64,000 bases of DNA from Epiperipatus broadwayi. Its lineage: Eukaryota > Onychophora > Udeonychophora > Euonychophora > Peripatidae. The DNA lies in assembly GCA_028023455.1 (NCBI GenBank), contig JAQFVV010012476.1, positions 2,837,820 to 2,901,819 of the forward strand, read 5' to 3'. The position numbers were made by a program, and so were the translations under genes. Shown here piece after piece: positions 54,420 to 64,000 of this stretch (within the stretch, counting starts at the first letter, position 1; the number at the start of each line of letters is the position of its first letter). The notes under the pieces were generated by a model. The model ran no database searches. It was given only the letters and a program-made list of their open reading frames with translations, and was not told where the DNA came from.

Positions 54420-54720
54420 ATCTTTTTCAATATACTTAAATATTCACTCCACTCTGCACTCTTGAAACATGTAAAAAAAAAAAAAAAACACTCAAGAAAC
54501 ATAACTGACCCCCAAAATGCATCTTTTCAATTCTCCAGCCTTCTTCAGTTAGTCCAGATCACATATTTTCACTACTTGTTCAGTATTTATCAATGTCCAA
54601 ATTATTACAATATGCTTTACAAATGTCAGACTTCCTGAACCCATAGCGTTGATATCAATTGCTTCAGATAAATAAATTTATTATTATTATTATTAATCCT
54701 TTATTAAATTAAAGATTATG
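54420..54720 (-). repeat. HT-family copy, minus strand
   Basis: On the minus strand GGACUAACUGAAGAAGGCUG at about 54533-54556, then GAAAAGAUGCAUUUUGG. The core box is CUGAAGA. Stem II no longer pairs well. Confidence 0.65.
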
Positions 54721-54724
54721 TTTT

Positions 54725-55840
54725 ATCCAGATATATATTTTAAATCTGAGGCTGAAGATTTATATACCTGGTTTTAATGAAACATATACTTCACTTTTTT
54801 TCAACTCTAATATAAATATTTTCTAGCATTTACTTATTAATTATTACATATATATTTTTATTACTAAGTACATATACTCTTTTATTTTTATTCGAAGTTT
54901 CTTTTTTGGTACTGAAAATATGGTCCCTCAACTTTGTGACATTAAGGGATTGTTACTCTATTTATTATTTTATTGAAGAACTGAAGTAAATATATTTGCT
55001 TCAGGTCAAGTTCTTGTTTAATCAAATTTTCCAATACCATTAGTTCTTTTTTTTTTAAAGCAATATTTTTACTTGCAGAGAATGAATAGAAATATATTAT
55101 GAGTCTCATCCTACCATTAACCCTTAAGCAAAATAAAGTTGCAAATCTTGAATTTTATTAGCTGATCATAATAATGAAGAACCACTGAAGTAAGCAAAGA
55201 TCACATGATTCTTCTGTCAAGCTTATTCAATAATTTTATTAGATAGTAGCGACCTCTCTCATCACTCATTGATTTTTAATGCAACTACCAGGTGACATTA
55301 AGAACTTGACTGCCACCTGGTGTGACTTAATTGAATTAATACTTATTTTAAAAGCAGAATAAGAAAATATAAATAAAAACCAAATAAATATATATTTTTT
55401 AAATAGCTAATTTTAATCTTAAATTGAAATATAATGGAAAAATGAAAAAAAAAAAGATAATTAGAACATACTAACTAGGTTTTATGACCATCTAAAAGCT
55501 TCTACAAATAAAAAATAAATATTTGCTTGGGGATTCATAAGTAGTGTCAAAGTACCAGAACTGAAATCGGTCTAAGGTACAGTTTCACTCTACTATGCAC
55601 TAAACCACATAGGGGAAAAATAGTACATTAAGGGAATTATTCCAACTTTTTATAATTCAATGACTTGAAGTGTGGAATGATAATAAATGGATAAAAATAG
55701 AATATGTAAAATATATTAGTTATGTTGAAATGATAATAGAAGAATGTCTTGGAAACTTCTTATATTATAATTATGAATTTAGATATTCCATATTGTAACA
55801 GTCAGGTTTGTACATTCAAGTAAGAAAATTCAGAGTCCAG
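54725..55840. other. no gene recognised
   Basis: A/T-rich. One short inverted pair ('ccaggtgac' / 'gccacctgg', 55290-55322). Confidence 0.45.
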
Positions 55841-55845
55841 ATAAA

Positions 55846-56034
55846 ATGCACCAAAGCCGACTAAAATGGGATGATGAGATCCTGGATCCGACCAAGCTTC
55901 AACTTATTCACCAGTACTCTGTGATTCAACACCTTATGCTGACATTTTTGGGGTTATGTATGGGTCTCAATTTCTTCTATGAACTGGCTCCAAACAGGGA
56001 GATCATGAGACACAGAAAAGAACTAACAATTTAA
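55846..56034 (+). other. unidentified 62-codon frame with one hydrophobic segment
   Basis: The predicted peptide starts MHQSRLKWDDEILDPTKLQ, has a hydrophobic stretch (about residues 28-44, LMLTFLGLCMGLNFFYE) that could span a membrane, then a charged tail. Base composition is less A/T-rich than the flanks. This resembles the layout of small mitochondrial membrane proteins, but I cannot name it. It may be an exon, a processed pseudogene or chance. Confidence 0.3.
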
Positions 56035-56039
56035 CTATC

Positions 56040-57780
56040 AGGGTGAAAATAGACTACTTAACATGCTAATTAACTAAAAATTAAGATTAATATCAATGAT
56101 AACTATAAGGCATATCATATATATAATAATAATAGAGGATTGGAATTAGATGGCAAGTCAAACAAAAATGGCAATAATTATATAATATTAAAGATGTGGG
56201 ATCAATGCATGCAGGCATTACATAATGGATGAGATTAAATTATTACTGTGACCTCATCTTAATACATTTATATTGAGTGTGTGTATATGTGCTGTTAATA
56301 GAAGTATGCCTATATTAAATTAATATGCCAAATCCTATTCTCATATTATGGTTTGCTAATACCACAAGCAAATATTCTAGCTTAGGATAGATTACTCATT
56401 ACAGCCTTCATGTAGCTGCTATTTATATATATTAAAAAGTAAGCGAGTAAGTAAGCCCAAAGATGATGCAGATTTAGTGTAGTAACTGAAGATTCAGATT
56501 TCAGAATAATGCTGAACAATTACTAAACAAGAGGAAAGAAATGGTTATTTTTAGGTCCACATATATATACTATGGCACTAAATTAAAACACTAAGAAATA
56601 AGTTTGTGGTGTGACTGAGTGATTATTCATGTGATTCCACATCAAATGCATGGTTCCCTAGTATTAAGATATGAACATATAAGTTCAGGAATAGATTTTA
56701 TAAACATGGTCTGAACCCTCGTGTTACAGTTCCAATAAAATTAGTCTTACCTGAACTAAGGTATGGGAAGCCTGAGACCGTGAGCTCATTTAAAAAGGTA
56801 TAGCAAGATGTAAATATACAATTATGTACTTAGTAAAGGCACACTCGAAATGCACAAGTAAAATACAAATACGTATATTTAAAACTAAATGCATCTAAAC
56901 AGTAGCTTTTATCTGTATAATTAACAGAAAACAGTTCTTCAATAGCATTATAATTATGCTAACTAAAGAGCTAAAACTAAATTATAATCTAGTTTAAAAT
57001 ACTAAATCTGCATATTAAATCATAATCTAACGAGTAGAAAGTATATTTAATGGAAATTAATAAGATGTTAATAAACTTTATCACTATCTCTAAGGGTTAT
57101 TCTATTACTTCTAAATAATAGATATTAAAATTACAAAGTAGAAATTAGACTAAGCAAACAATAAATAACATAATATGATGTAAATCTAAATTAATCGATA
57201 ATAACCAGTGCACAGTGATCGGTCATTATCTGATATAATAGGATTTCAAAACAGTGCAATAATAACCCAAAAAACATTACTAAATGTTAAAATAGAGATC
57301 TTAATAATCATATCTCCGTTAAAAGTTTATTAAAAATAAGTGATTGCTGATATATAACATAAATACATTTTAGATAAATGATTTAAACAAGATATAGCCA
57401 TAACCACAGTAATAAAGAAATTTATGGATTACAGTTATCATAATTTAGAGAAACGAATGTTTCAGACAAGTTTTATAACAGAGTATGAATTACATTACTT
57501 TAGAGAGAATTTTAAAAATCTAATATTGAAAGTTCAGTTTACATTAAGCTAGCTTAAGAGATTTTAAAAGGTGTAAAGATTTAAAGTTGATTTAAAGATC
57601 TGCTGTGTTGGAAAGAATATTCCTGAACTTCTTGGTTGCAGTTGGTACTTTATGCACATCAGACGGTAGGCATAGCAACACTCTTATCTGGATAGTAGGT
57701 ATGATTTAAGATTTCTTCTTATGGCAAGCTGTTGCTGAAAGTATTCCATCTCCATGGTGATGGTTACATGCCATCACAGC
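56040..57780. other. no gene recognised
   Basis: A/T-rich, with no recognisable repeat or protein. Confidence 0.45.
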
Positions 57781-57787
57781 ATATAGT

Positions 57788-57991
57788 ATGGGGTTCAAGA
57801 TTACCATCTTTCCACAGGAAAATAGCAAATCTGTGACCTCCTACTGTGCCATTTCAAAATATAAATGGGCATGGATTCTGGTAACAACGCTGCATGAAAA
57901 TTTAGAGAGTAAGAAGCAAGAATGTAAAATTATAGGGTATTTATATGATTTCCAAATCCTACAATTTTTTGTCAACAAAATGGATTTATAA
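57788..57991 (+). other. unidentified 67-codon frame
   Basis: Open frame in a less A/T-rich patch (57700-57920), with no known domain. I do not call it a gene. Confidence 0.2.
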
Positions 57992-57999
57992 CTGGTAAA

Positions 58000-58895
58000 T
58001 CCATTAGAACCTATTTGCCATCTTATATTTTAATTTACAAATTTGATTAACTTTTGTTTAAATTTTAAAGATGATATTTTAAATTTAACTTGGGCATCTT
58101 GATTCTCCAAAGTTTTGATAATAGCTCCAGCTCAGTGGATTTTGTTTACTATAAAATACACTTTGGAAAAAATAATATTGCAAAATAAGATTTAAGATTT
58201 TGCTCACACACTATATTGACACAGGTGTACTGGTAGCATGAACTTTGTTTATAACTATTTTAATTTAAAGACTTATTAGTACTTTTAAATAACATTTCAT
58301 TATATATGTATCATGGTGATACGTGAACTTTATACAGATACATGCAATCTTCAATATAAAATAAATTGACTCATTTAACAAAAAATAAAATCTATAATTT
58401 AAACGATCTGGTTTTAAATAAAATATACACATTGTAAAATATATAAATCTATAGTATATTAATTTGTCTACATATATATCTGTGATAATACATATATCAA
58501 TGTGTTGATGCTTATATACATGTACTCATAAAGGATTTAAATCTGGCCCAGATGGAGCTATGGGAAAAAATAAGTGAAATGTATATGAAATCAGGAATAT
58601 ACCATTTTAATATCCATGTTTTATAAAGTTAACAATGTTTTTCCTTTGTTTGTTGTTCTTTGACTATGTAAATCTTAATTAAGATATGAAATAAGGATTT
58701 ATGGTGATGTCACCTATTTTGATATTAAATGATTAGCATTACTCAAAAATATCATTAATTTAATAAAAATAAATTATAAAAATAAAAAAAATTGGTTATA
58801 AAAATAATACTTAATACTTGATAAACACAGATTCATACCATAGTTGCAAAATCTTATAGTAAATAAGAAAATAAAATAATAAATCATAAATTTCT
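58000..58895. other. no gene recognised
   Basis: A/T-rich, no recognisable feature. Confidence 0.45.
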
Positions 58896-58899
58896 TACT

Positions 58900-59010
58900 C
58901 TGCATGGTTTGACACAGTTGGTCCAGTGTCCGACTTGGGATCAGGAGGTTTGAGGATTGATTCTGGCATTCACAGATTGAACTCCCAAGCAATAAAACCA
59001 TATGAATTTT
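58900..59010 (+). repeat. tRNA-derived SINE (family 2)
   Basis: 'tgcatggtttgacacagttg' start, B-box-like 'gaggattgattctgg' (58953-58967), end 'gaactcccaagcaataaaac', as in the copy at 34893. Confidence 0.65.
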
Positions 59011-59194
59011 TTTTTAGCATTTTTTTAAATTAATTAATTAATTTATATATTGAAATAAAAAAGAATTATAGCATCATAAATTCCAATTACAAAATATATT
59101 TAAAAAAACAGTAAAAAATATAACAGTAATGCATGTAAATTTTAAATTAAACATGGTTCAATGTATATGTAAACAAAGGAGTAAACCACCCCCT

Positions 59195-59480
59195 CCCAGG
59201 TTATGACTTAAAAGCATTCTAAATATTGAACAAAGGATCAAAAATAGAATGAATCCACCTATTTTTGAAGCTCTGATATTTGTAAGCATACCTTTGTCAA
59301 TATTTATGAGTTTAATAACTCTTATGTGCCATATTCCATCTGGTTGATAAATTAATTTCATTCTGAATTACCAATAATGTCAGCAAAGGTTATGAACATT
59401 AGAACTACAGGAATAGATGGATTCATTCTTTTCTTGCTTCTTTGTTCAATATTTAGGATACTTTTGCTTCATGGCATGGG
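59195..59480. repeat. hairpin repeat with ~95-bp arms
   Basis: 'ctaaatattgaacaaagga' (59219) pairs with 'tgttcaatatttagga' (59443), and 'gaatgaatccacctattt' (59249) with 'aatagatggattcattc' (59411). Non-coding. Confidence 0.7.
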
Positions 59481-59544
59481 CAAGAATAATTTACTCTCTT
59501 TGGTTGCAGTAATGTATGTCTATATTAAAAATTTTGCTGTCAAG

Positions 59545-59645
59545 TGTTGTGGCCAGGTGGTCAGCACACCCACCTTACAAGCAGTTGTCTCAGGTCTGTG
59601 GGTTCACTTCCTGGCTGATGCTTTGACACATGGAAAAAAAAATTA
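59545..59645 (+). repeat. tRNA-derived SINE (family 1)
   Basis: 'ggtggtcagcacacccacc' A-box region, 'gtgggttcacttcctgg' B-box region (59598-59614), 'ctgatgctttgacacatgg', then an A run. Second copy of the SINE at 21342. Confidence 0.65.
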
Positions 59646-59773
59646 TGCAAAATTTTCTTCATCAATTCTAGATCATCATCATCATCATTATCAACCATTA
59701 TCAATCCACTGCAGGATGAAGGTCTCTCCAAGTTTAATCCATCTTCTCCAATCTTTAGCTTCTCTTCTCCACA

Positions 59774-61267
59774 TCACCCGGCACACTTTCTTATTTCATC
59801 CATCCATCTCACATGTGGTCTCTTTCTGGATCTTTTACAATCTCTTGGAATCCAGTTTAAAATTTCAATTGTCCATCTATTATCATCTCTTCTAACAATA
59901 TGACCAGCCCAACTCCACTTCAATCTTTTAATTTTTTCAATGAGGTCAGTAACACCTGTTTGTTCTCTTACCCATACATTGCGTTTACGATCTCTTGTTA
60001 CTCCCAACATACATCTCTCCATACTTCTTTGAGTGGTCTGAAGTCTCTGAATTGCTCTTCTATTAAGTGTCCAAGTCTCAGATCCATAAGTAAGAACTGG
60101 TAAAACACATTTGTTAAAAACCTTCCTTTTCAAACACATAGGCATATTTCCTTTTAGTATCAAGTTATTTCTATCAAAAGCACTCCAACCAAGTTTAATT
60201 GTATGATTAATTTCCTCCATTATGTTTCCATCTGTATTAATAATCTGACCAAGGTATTTGTAACTGTTAACTTCTTCTAATTCATCATAATCAATCTTTA
60301 TTTTCATATTTTGAGCAAATTGATTAAACATTACTTTAGTCTTTTTAACATTTATCTTTAGTCCTACTTTCCTACTTTCACCTGATAATTCCTGCAACAT
60401 TTCCTGCAGCTCTGAAGCATTATTTGCAAAAACAACTACATCATCTGTGAAATCTAAATGACTTAAATAATCACCATTTACTTTCACTCCTTTAGTTTCC
60501 CATTTTAATCCACAAAATACTTCATGGAGCACTGCTGTAAAAAGTTTTGGAGATATGGAGTCACCTTGCCTTACACCTTTCTCAATGTTGACTTTCCCAG
60601 TGTCATTATGTAATCTAATTGTTGCTGTTGCATTTTTATAAATATTCTTTAAAATATGACAATATCCTGGATCTATACCTTAATGATTTAATGCTTTAAT
60701 CACTGAAGAAATGTTTATAGAATCAAATGCCTTTTCATAATCTACAAATCCTAAGCATAATGGCAACTCATATTCATTTGTCCTTTCTATAACTTCTCTC
60801 AATACCTGGATATGATCTACTGTACTAAAACCACTTTTAAATCCAGCTTGTTCTCTTGGTTGGTGGAAATCCAATGTTCTCTGTTATCGAGTAGTAATTA
60901 TCTTGGTAAAATTTTTATATAAAACTGATAAAAGGCTGATAGGTCTGTAATTTCTAATATCTTCTTTATCACCTTTTTTAAATATTAATATTATTACTGC
61001 ATTCTTCCAATCATCTGGTACCTCTTTATCATTTAGACATTTGGTATATAAGTTTGCTAAAAAATTTTCTATTTCTTCACCTGCTTCTTTTAATATATCA
61101 ATTATAATTCCATCATTACTTGGAGCCTTTCCTTTCTTCATACATTTAATTGCATGTCTCACTTTTTCATTTAAAATTCTGGACAATTTGGAAGATGTAA
61201 TAGATATAGGAGGTACTTGTTGTTTATTACTATATAATTCTTGATAAAAATCTTCTACCAATTTCAT
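59774..61267 (-). pseudogene. RTE reverse transcriptase part, two stop codons
   Basis: One continuous frame with only two stops (60884-60886 and 60680-60682). In order: [27 protein letters not shown] (fingers), REQAGFKSGFSTVDHI, LGFVDYEKAFDSI (first palm motif with the catalytic aspartate), KGVRQGDSISPKLF (about 60540-60580), and LDFTDDVVVFA, where the usual FADD box reads FTDD. After it come VKKTKVM, YKYLGQI, LTYGSETWTLNRRA, MLGVTRDRKRNVWV and LKWSWAGHIVRRDDNRW. This is the characteristic order of RTE-clade LINEs. The first stop replaces the leucine-like position before QRTL; the second sits before GIDPGY. The copy cannot make a whole enzyme. Confidence 0.9.
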
Positions 61268-61308
61268 GATGTCATCTCTCCTTTTAGTAATAATTCCATC
61301 TTTTTTTC

Positions 61309-62076
61309 TTATTGCAGATATAAATTTCCTACCAATACCAAATGTTGTTTTACATTCTTAAGACTTTTATTTTCTTCTACAGCTTTCCTTGCTAGTTCAC
61401 AGTTATACTTTCTTATATAATTTTCAACTCTTTTCCGCACCATTTTACAAAATTCGAGATATTCAATTCTTTTTAATGCATCATTTTTGTATATCTTCAT
61501 ATTCCTTCTTTTCTTCATAAATTCTCTAGTCTCAGTAGAAATTTTATTGGTCAATTGCTGTTTCTTTCTACCACCTATCTTTGTTGCAGTTTTCAAAAGT
61601 GTATCAGTTATTTTCATATTAATTTCATTCAAATCTGAATCATGTTCAAAATCTACTAATACTTGAAACCGATTTGTAAGTTCTAATTTAAATTCATTAG
61701 AATGTTTCTGAAGATTAGGAATATCAACTGTAAATATTATTTTTCTTAATAATTTTTGTCTCTCTAGTTTTACATTAACACGTGTCTTACACCTTACTAA
61801 TCGATGATCACTTCCTGTGTTAAATTTATTAAGAACATTACAATCTTGAAATATGTATTTTCTGTTAGTCAAAATATAATCCAATTCTTCTGTACCTTCA
61901 TTTGGATGCTTCCATGTCCATTTCCTTTTAACATTTTTCTCAAAAAAAGAATTCATAATATAAAGTTTTTCTTTTTCTGCAAACTCCACAAGTCTATGTC
62001 CTCTCTCATTTCTATTACCATAACCAAAATTACCCACAACACTTTCATCTTTCATTTTTTTTACCAATTCTAGCAT
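61309..62076 (-). pseudogene. RTE endonuclease C-terminal half and linker
   Basis: In a shifted frame relative to both neighbours. Contains ESVVGNFGYGNRNERGHRLV, KRKWTWKHP, EELDYILTNRK and GSDHRLVRCK, the last two being conserved C-terminal APE motifs (the aspartate and SDH catalytic residues). It continues into the endonuclease-RT linker, rich in lysine and with KKQQLTNKISTETREFMKKR. A frameshift at about 61335-61360 separates it from the RT frame. Confidence 0.9.
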
Positions 62077-62644
62077 TAAAGTCTCTCAAAACAATTTTAA
62101 AATGGTGTTTACTCTGATCAAAAGCCTTTTGTACATCCATATAAAAATCTTCTACTACTTCATCACTATGAGAACTTGTTGGGGCATAAACCTGAATTAT
62201 CTGCATTTGGTATCTGCTATTAAGTTGTATAACTAATCTTGCCACTCTGTCCGATACACCGTCAATCTCCACAATATTGTTCTTCCACTTTTTATTTATA
62301 ATGAATCCTACTCCACTTGTATTTTCAATATTTGTGCCTTTATAATAGAGTATATGTCCACTTTTTAAATCAATTGTCTCTTCACCTTTTCTTCTAACTT
62401 CACAAAGTCCAATAATGTCCCATTTAATATAAGAGAGTTCTTCTTCTAATTCTTGCAATCTTCCTTCACTTGAAAGTGATCTGCAGTTGTAAGTACCTAA
62501 ATAAAAAGTCATCATCAAATGGCAGCCTGGGTCTGCAATCAGGGGATTCTTAGCACCCTCCGCCTTTGGCCACCAACCGCTGCCTCGGTTGGTGACTTTA
62601 CAGCCTCCTGGGAATAAGGGCCATGCTTTATTTTTGTCTGTCAT
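62045..62644 (-). pseudogene. RTE endonuclease N-terminal half
   Basis: Begins MTDKNKAWPLFPGG, then the APE endonuclease start LGTYNCRSLSS, the metal-binding DIIGLCEVRRKGEE, GVGFIINKKWKNN, IIQVYAPTSSHSDEVV and the LRDFNARIG box near the end, where the family has GDFNA. That glycine to arginine change, and the frameshift at about 62045-62076, break it. The start chosen is the first ATG in frame; the first 40 residues are less conserved in the family. Confidence 0.85.
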
Positions 62645-62972
62645 AATTGAATATATGTATTGGGAAAATATTTATCATTTACACAAACATTCATTCTTTC
62701 TTATCAGGCACTGAGAAGAAAGACCATGGTCTTTCTTGATCTTAAACTCAGAGGTAAAAAGCCAATAAACTCACCATGCTGGCTAATACGTGTTGGTGAG
62801 CAGCCCATCTATGTTCATATACTATATGAATAATCACATAGTAATAACAGCTGCAACGACAAGAACATATGGAGTGGACATTAGGAATTAGCCCTGCTCG
62901 GTTCCTTTAAGGCCTCCAAGAGGAATCAAAGGGAGACTTCAGTTAATAGCAAAACTCCTTTCTGCAGCCCAC
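62645..62972 (-). other. RTE 5' untranslated region
   Basis: Minus-strand sequence upstream of the ORF, less A/T-rich, with a short hairpin ('aagaccatggtctt', 62720-62733). Ends at the flanking 'ttctagat'. Confidence 0.5.
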
Positions 62973-63019
62973 TTCTAGATATACATTCTAAAATATCAAC
63001 CTTATATAAGCATTTATGA

Positions 63020-63370
63020 GTCATAATTGCTTTCTAATTTGACAAATTTCAAGCATGTTGACAATATTTCTAACAATCTGCTATGGAATAACTTTAATAG
63101 TGATCGGCTAGTTGCTATGGTTACTTTTTCAAATCAGTACTCAATTTAAACTCATAATTACAAATGCTAACATTATTTACCTATTGTAGATGCTTTTTTA
63201 AATTGGTATCCAATTTAAGTTTACAAAAATATAGATTGAAAATAGTTTGCTTCTAGACAATATTATTAGAATATGCCATGGGATAATCTTAATAATAATT
63301 AACATATTAAAATCAGTACTTGATTTAAGTTTATGAATATAAATAGTAATGTTCTTTACTTACTGTGGAT
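63020..63370 (+). repeat. decayed tandem repeat of ~180 bp
   Basis: 'atcagtactcaatttaaact' (63134) recurs as 'atcagtacttgatttaagtt' (63312), followed in both by 'taatgttctttac'-like and 'tgtagat'-like blocks; a partial copy is at 63206. Confidence 0.5.
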
Positions 63371-63411
63371 CCTATTTTAAAATGATTATCTTAACTCTCA
63401 GATGTTGTTTT

Positions 63412-63694
63412 AAACCACTAAACATCACATCATCACAATTCTTTATACTTACACAAGCTGTTTACACGGAGGCTAAACTCTCCATACAGCATCACCAATC
63501 AGATCTAAGATCAAGGTGCAGTGCTCTTAGATCCAAGACTCCTCAGTGGTGAAAGACACAAGCTAAAAATTATTCTCAGATATTGGATGAGTAGACAATA
63601 AATAGGGATTTTGTGCACAAACTTTCTTGCTTCCATTGGTTACTTTGGCTTACACTGAGTGGTGCTACTGTATGGAGAGTTTAACCTCTGTGTA
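63412..63694 (+). mobile_element. FB copy with 12-bp direct repeats
   Basis: Leader 'aaaccactaaacatcac', left terminal ttacacggaggctaaactc and its complement at the right end; perfect for 28 bp except for two positions. It is flanked by agatgttgtttt (63400-63411) and agatgttttttt (63695-63706). The hammerhead block at about 63540-63585 is damaged (box GUGGUGA, AAAA for GAAA). Confidence 0.75.
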
Positions 63695-63709
63695 AGATGT
63701 TTTTTTGTT

Positions 63710-64000
63710 TTCACATTCAACATTGAATTTAAGATTAAAGCATTAAAAAATAATTATTTTTGCTTACAAATGAAATAAATTCTAAATATTTACATTTCTG
63801 AAAATTTTTAAAAATGAGATTGTAATCAAAACTAAAAGTCTTTTACATTATCATTTCTGGGAAGATTATTTTTCATTTTCCAAAATCAACAAAATCTTTA
63901 TTATATGTTGTTTTAAAATGTGAATAAATAAATATTTATTTCTCTTAAATCTAATAAATTATACTTTAAAGTTTGAAACTTTTAAATATTTTTCTATATT
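63710..64000. other. no gene recognised
   Basis: A/T-rich to the end of the window. Confidence 0.45.

Larger units (their letters stand above)
59674..62972 (-). mobile_element. nearly full-length RTE-clade LINE
   Basis: About 3.3 kb on the minus strand: 5' untranslated region (62645-62972), one long protein broken by frameshifts and stops (62644-59774), and a short 3' end with a GAT/ATG-rich tail (59674-59700). A direct repeat 'ttctagat' flanks it (59666-59673 and 62973-62980). Related 3' fragments lie at 38458-38765 and 44826-45020. Length and domain order agree with RTE elements. Confidence 0.85.

Noticed and set aside
59377-59895. 172-codon plus-strand frame
   Set aside because: It spans a hairpin repeat, a SINE and the antisense of the RTE 3' end, so it is an accidental frame.

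Overview
This is a strongly A+T-rich stretch of animal (invertebrate-type) nuclear DNA in which I find no convincing host gene. Almost everything recognisable is mobile DNA: APE-type non-LTR retrotransposons, Penelope-like elements (PLEs) with GIY-YIG endonuclease ends, hAT DNA transposon remnants, tRNA-derived SINEs, one non-coding LTR element and many fold-back repeats. This mix fits a repeat-rich metazoan such as a mollusc or arthropod, but I cannot name the species from the sequence.

Names used here. 'LINE-A' is an APE-type LINE whose 3' end runs into ACATC repeats. 'RTE' is an RTE-clade LINE whose tail is rich in GAT/ATG. 'FB' is a dispersed fold-back repeat whose arms carry a hammerhead-ribozyme-like motif; 'FB-long' is a diverged relative. 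'HT' is a second family with a hammerhead motif and a tRNA-like end. 'HP' is a roughly 0.5 kb hairpin repeat with no hammerhead seen.

Layout. 0-12 kb: a hAT transposase remnant split by a head-to-head PLE pair with a 17-bp target duplication, several FB copies, an FB/LINE-A composite and a second PLE. 12.1-16.9 kb: an LTR element with two nearly identical 2.1-kb LTRs around a 0.56-kb non-coding interior. 17-24 kb: HT and FB-long copies, an RTE-like insertion, a small hAT element with a perfect 8-bp duplication, a SINE and a ~320-bp tandem array. 25-30 kb: LINE-A joined to an FB arm, an HP copy holding a hAT MITE, a PLE fragment and a 0.9-kb palindrome. 31-33.5 kb: a nest of minus-strand LINE-A 3' ends. 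34-50 kb: SINEs, FB, HT and HP copies, RTE and PLE tails, and the best hammerhead (43532-43575). 50.7-53.9 kb: the longest LINE-A. 59.7-63 kb: a nearly full-length but broken RTE element on the minus strand, followed by an FB copy with a 12-bp target duplication.

The main point is the hammerhead signal. At least two short repeat families here carry the hammerhead core (CUGANGA, GAAA, paired stems I-III). Several FB copies are bounded by direct repeats of about 10-16 bp, which suggests target-primed retroposition rather than cut-and-paste. One FB/LINE-A composite shares a single pair of flanking repeats, which suggests LINE-A machinery may move the FB repeats. All coding regions of mobile elements seen here are truncated or broken.
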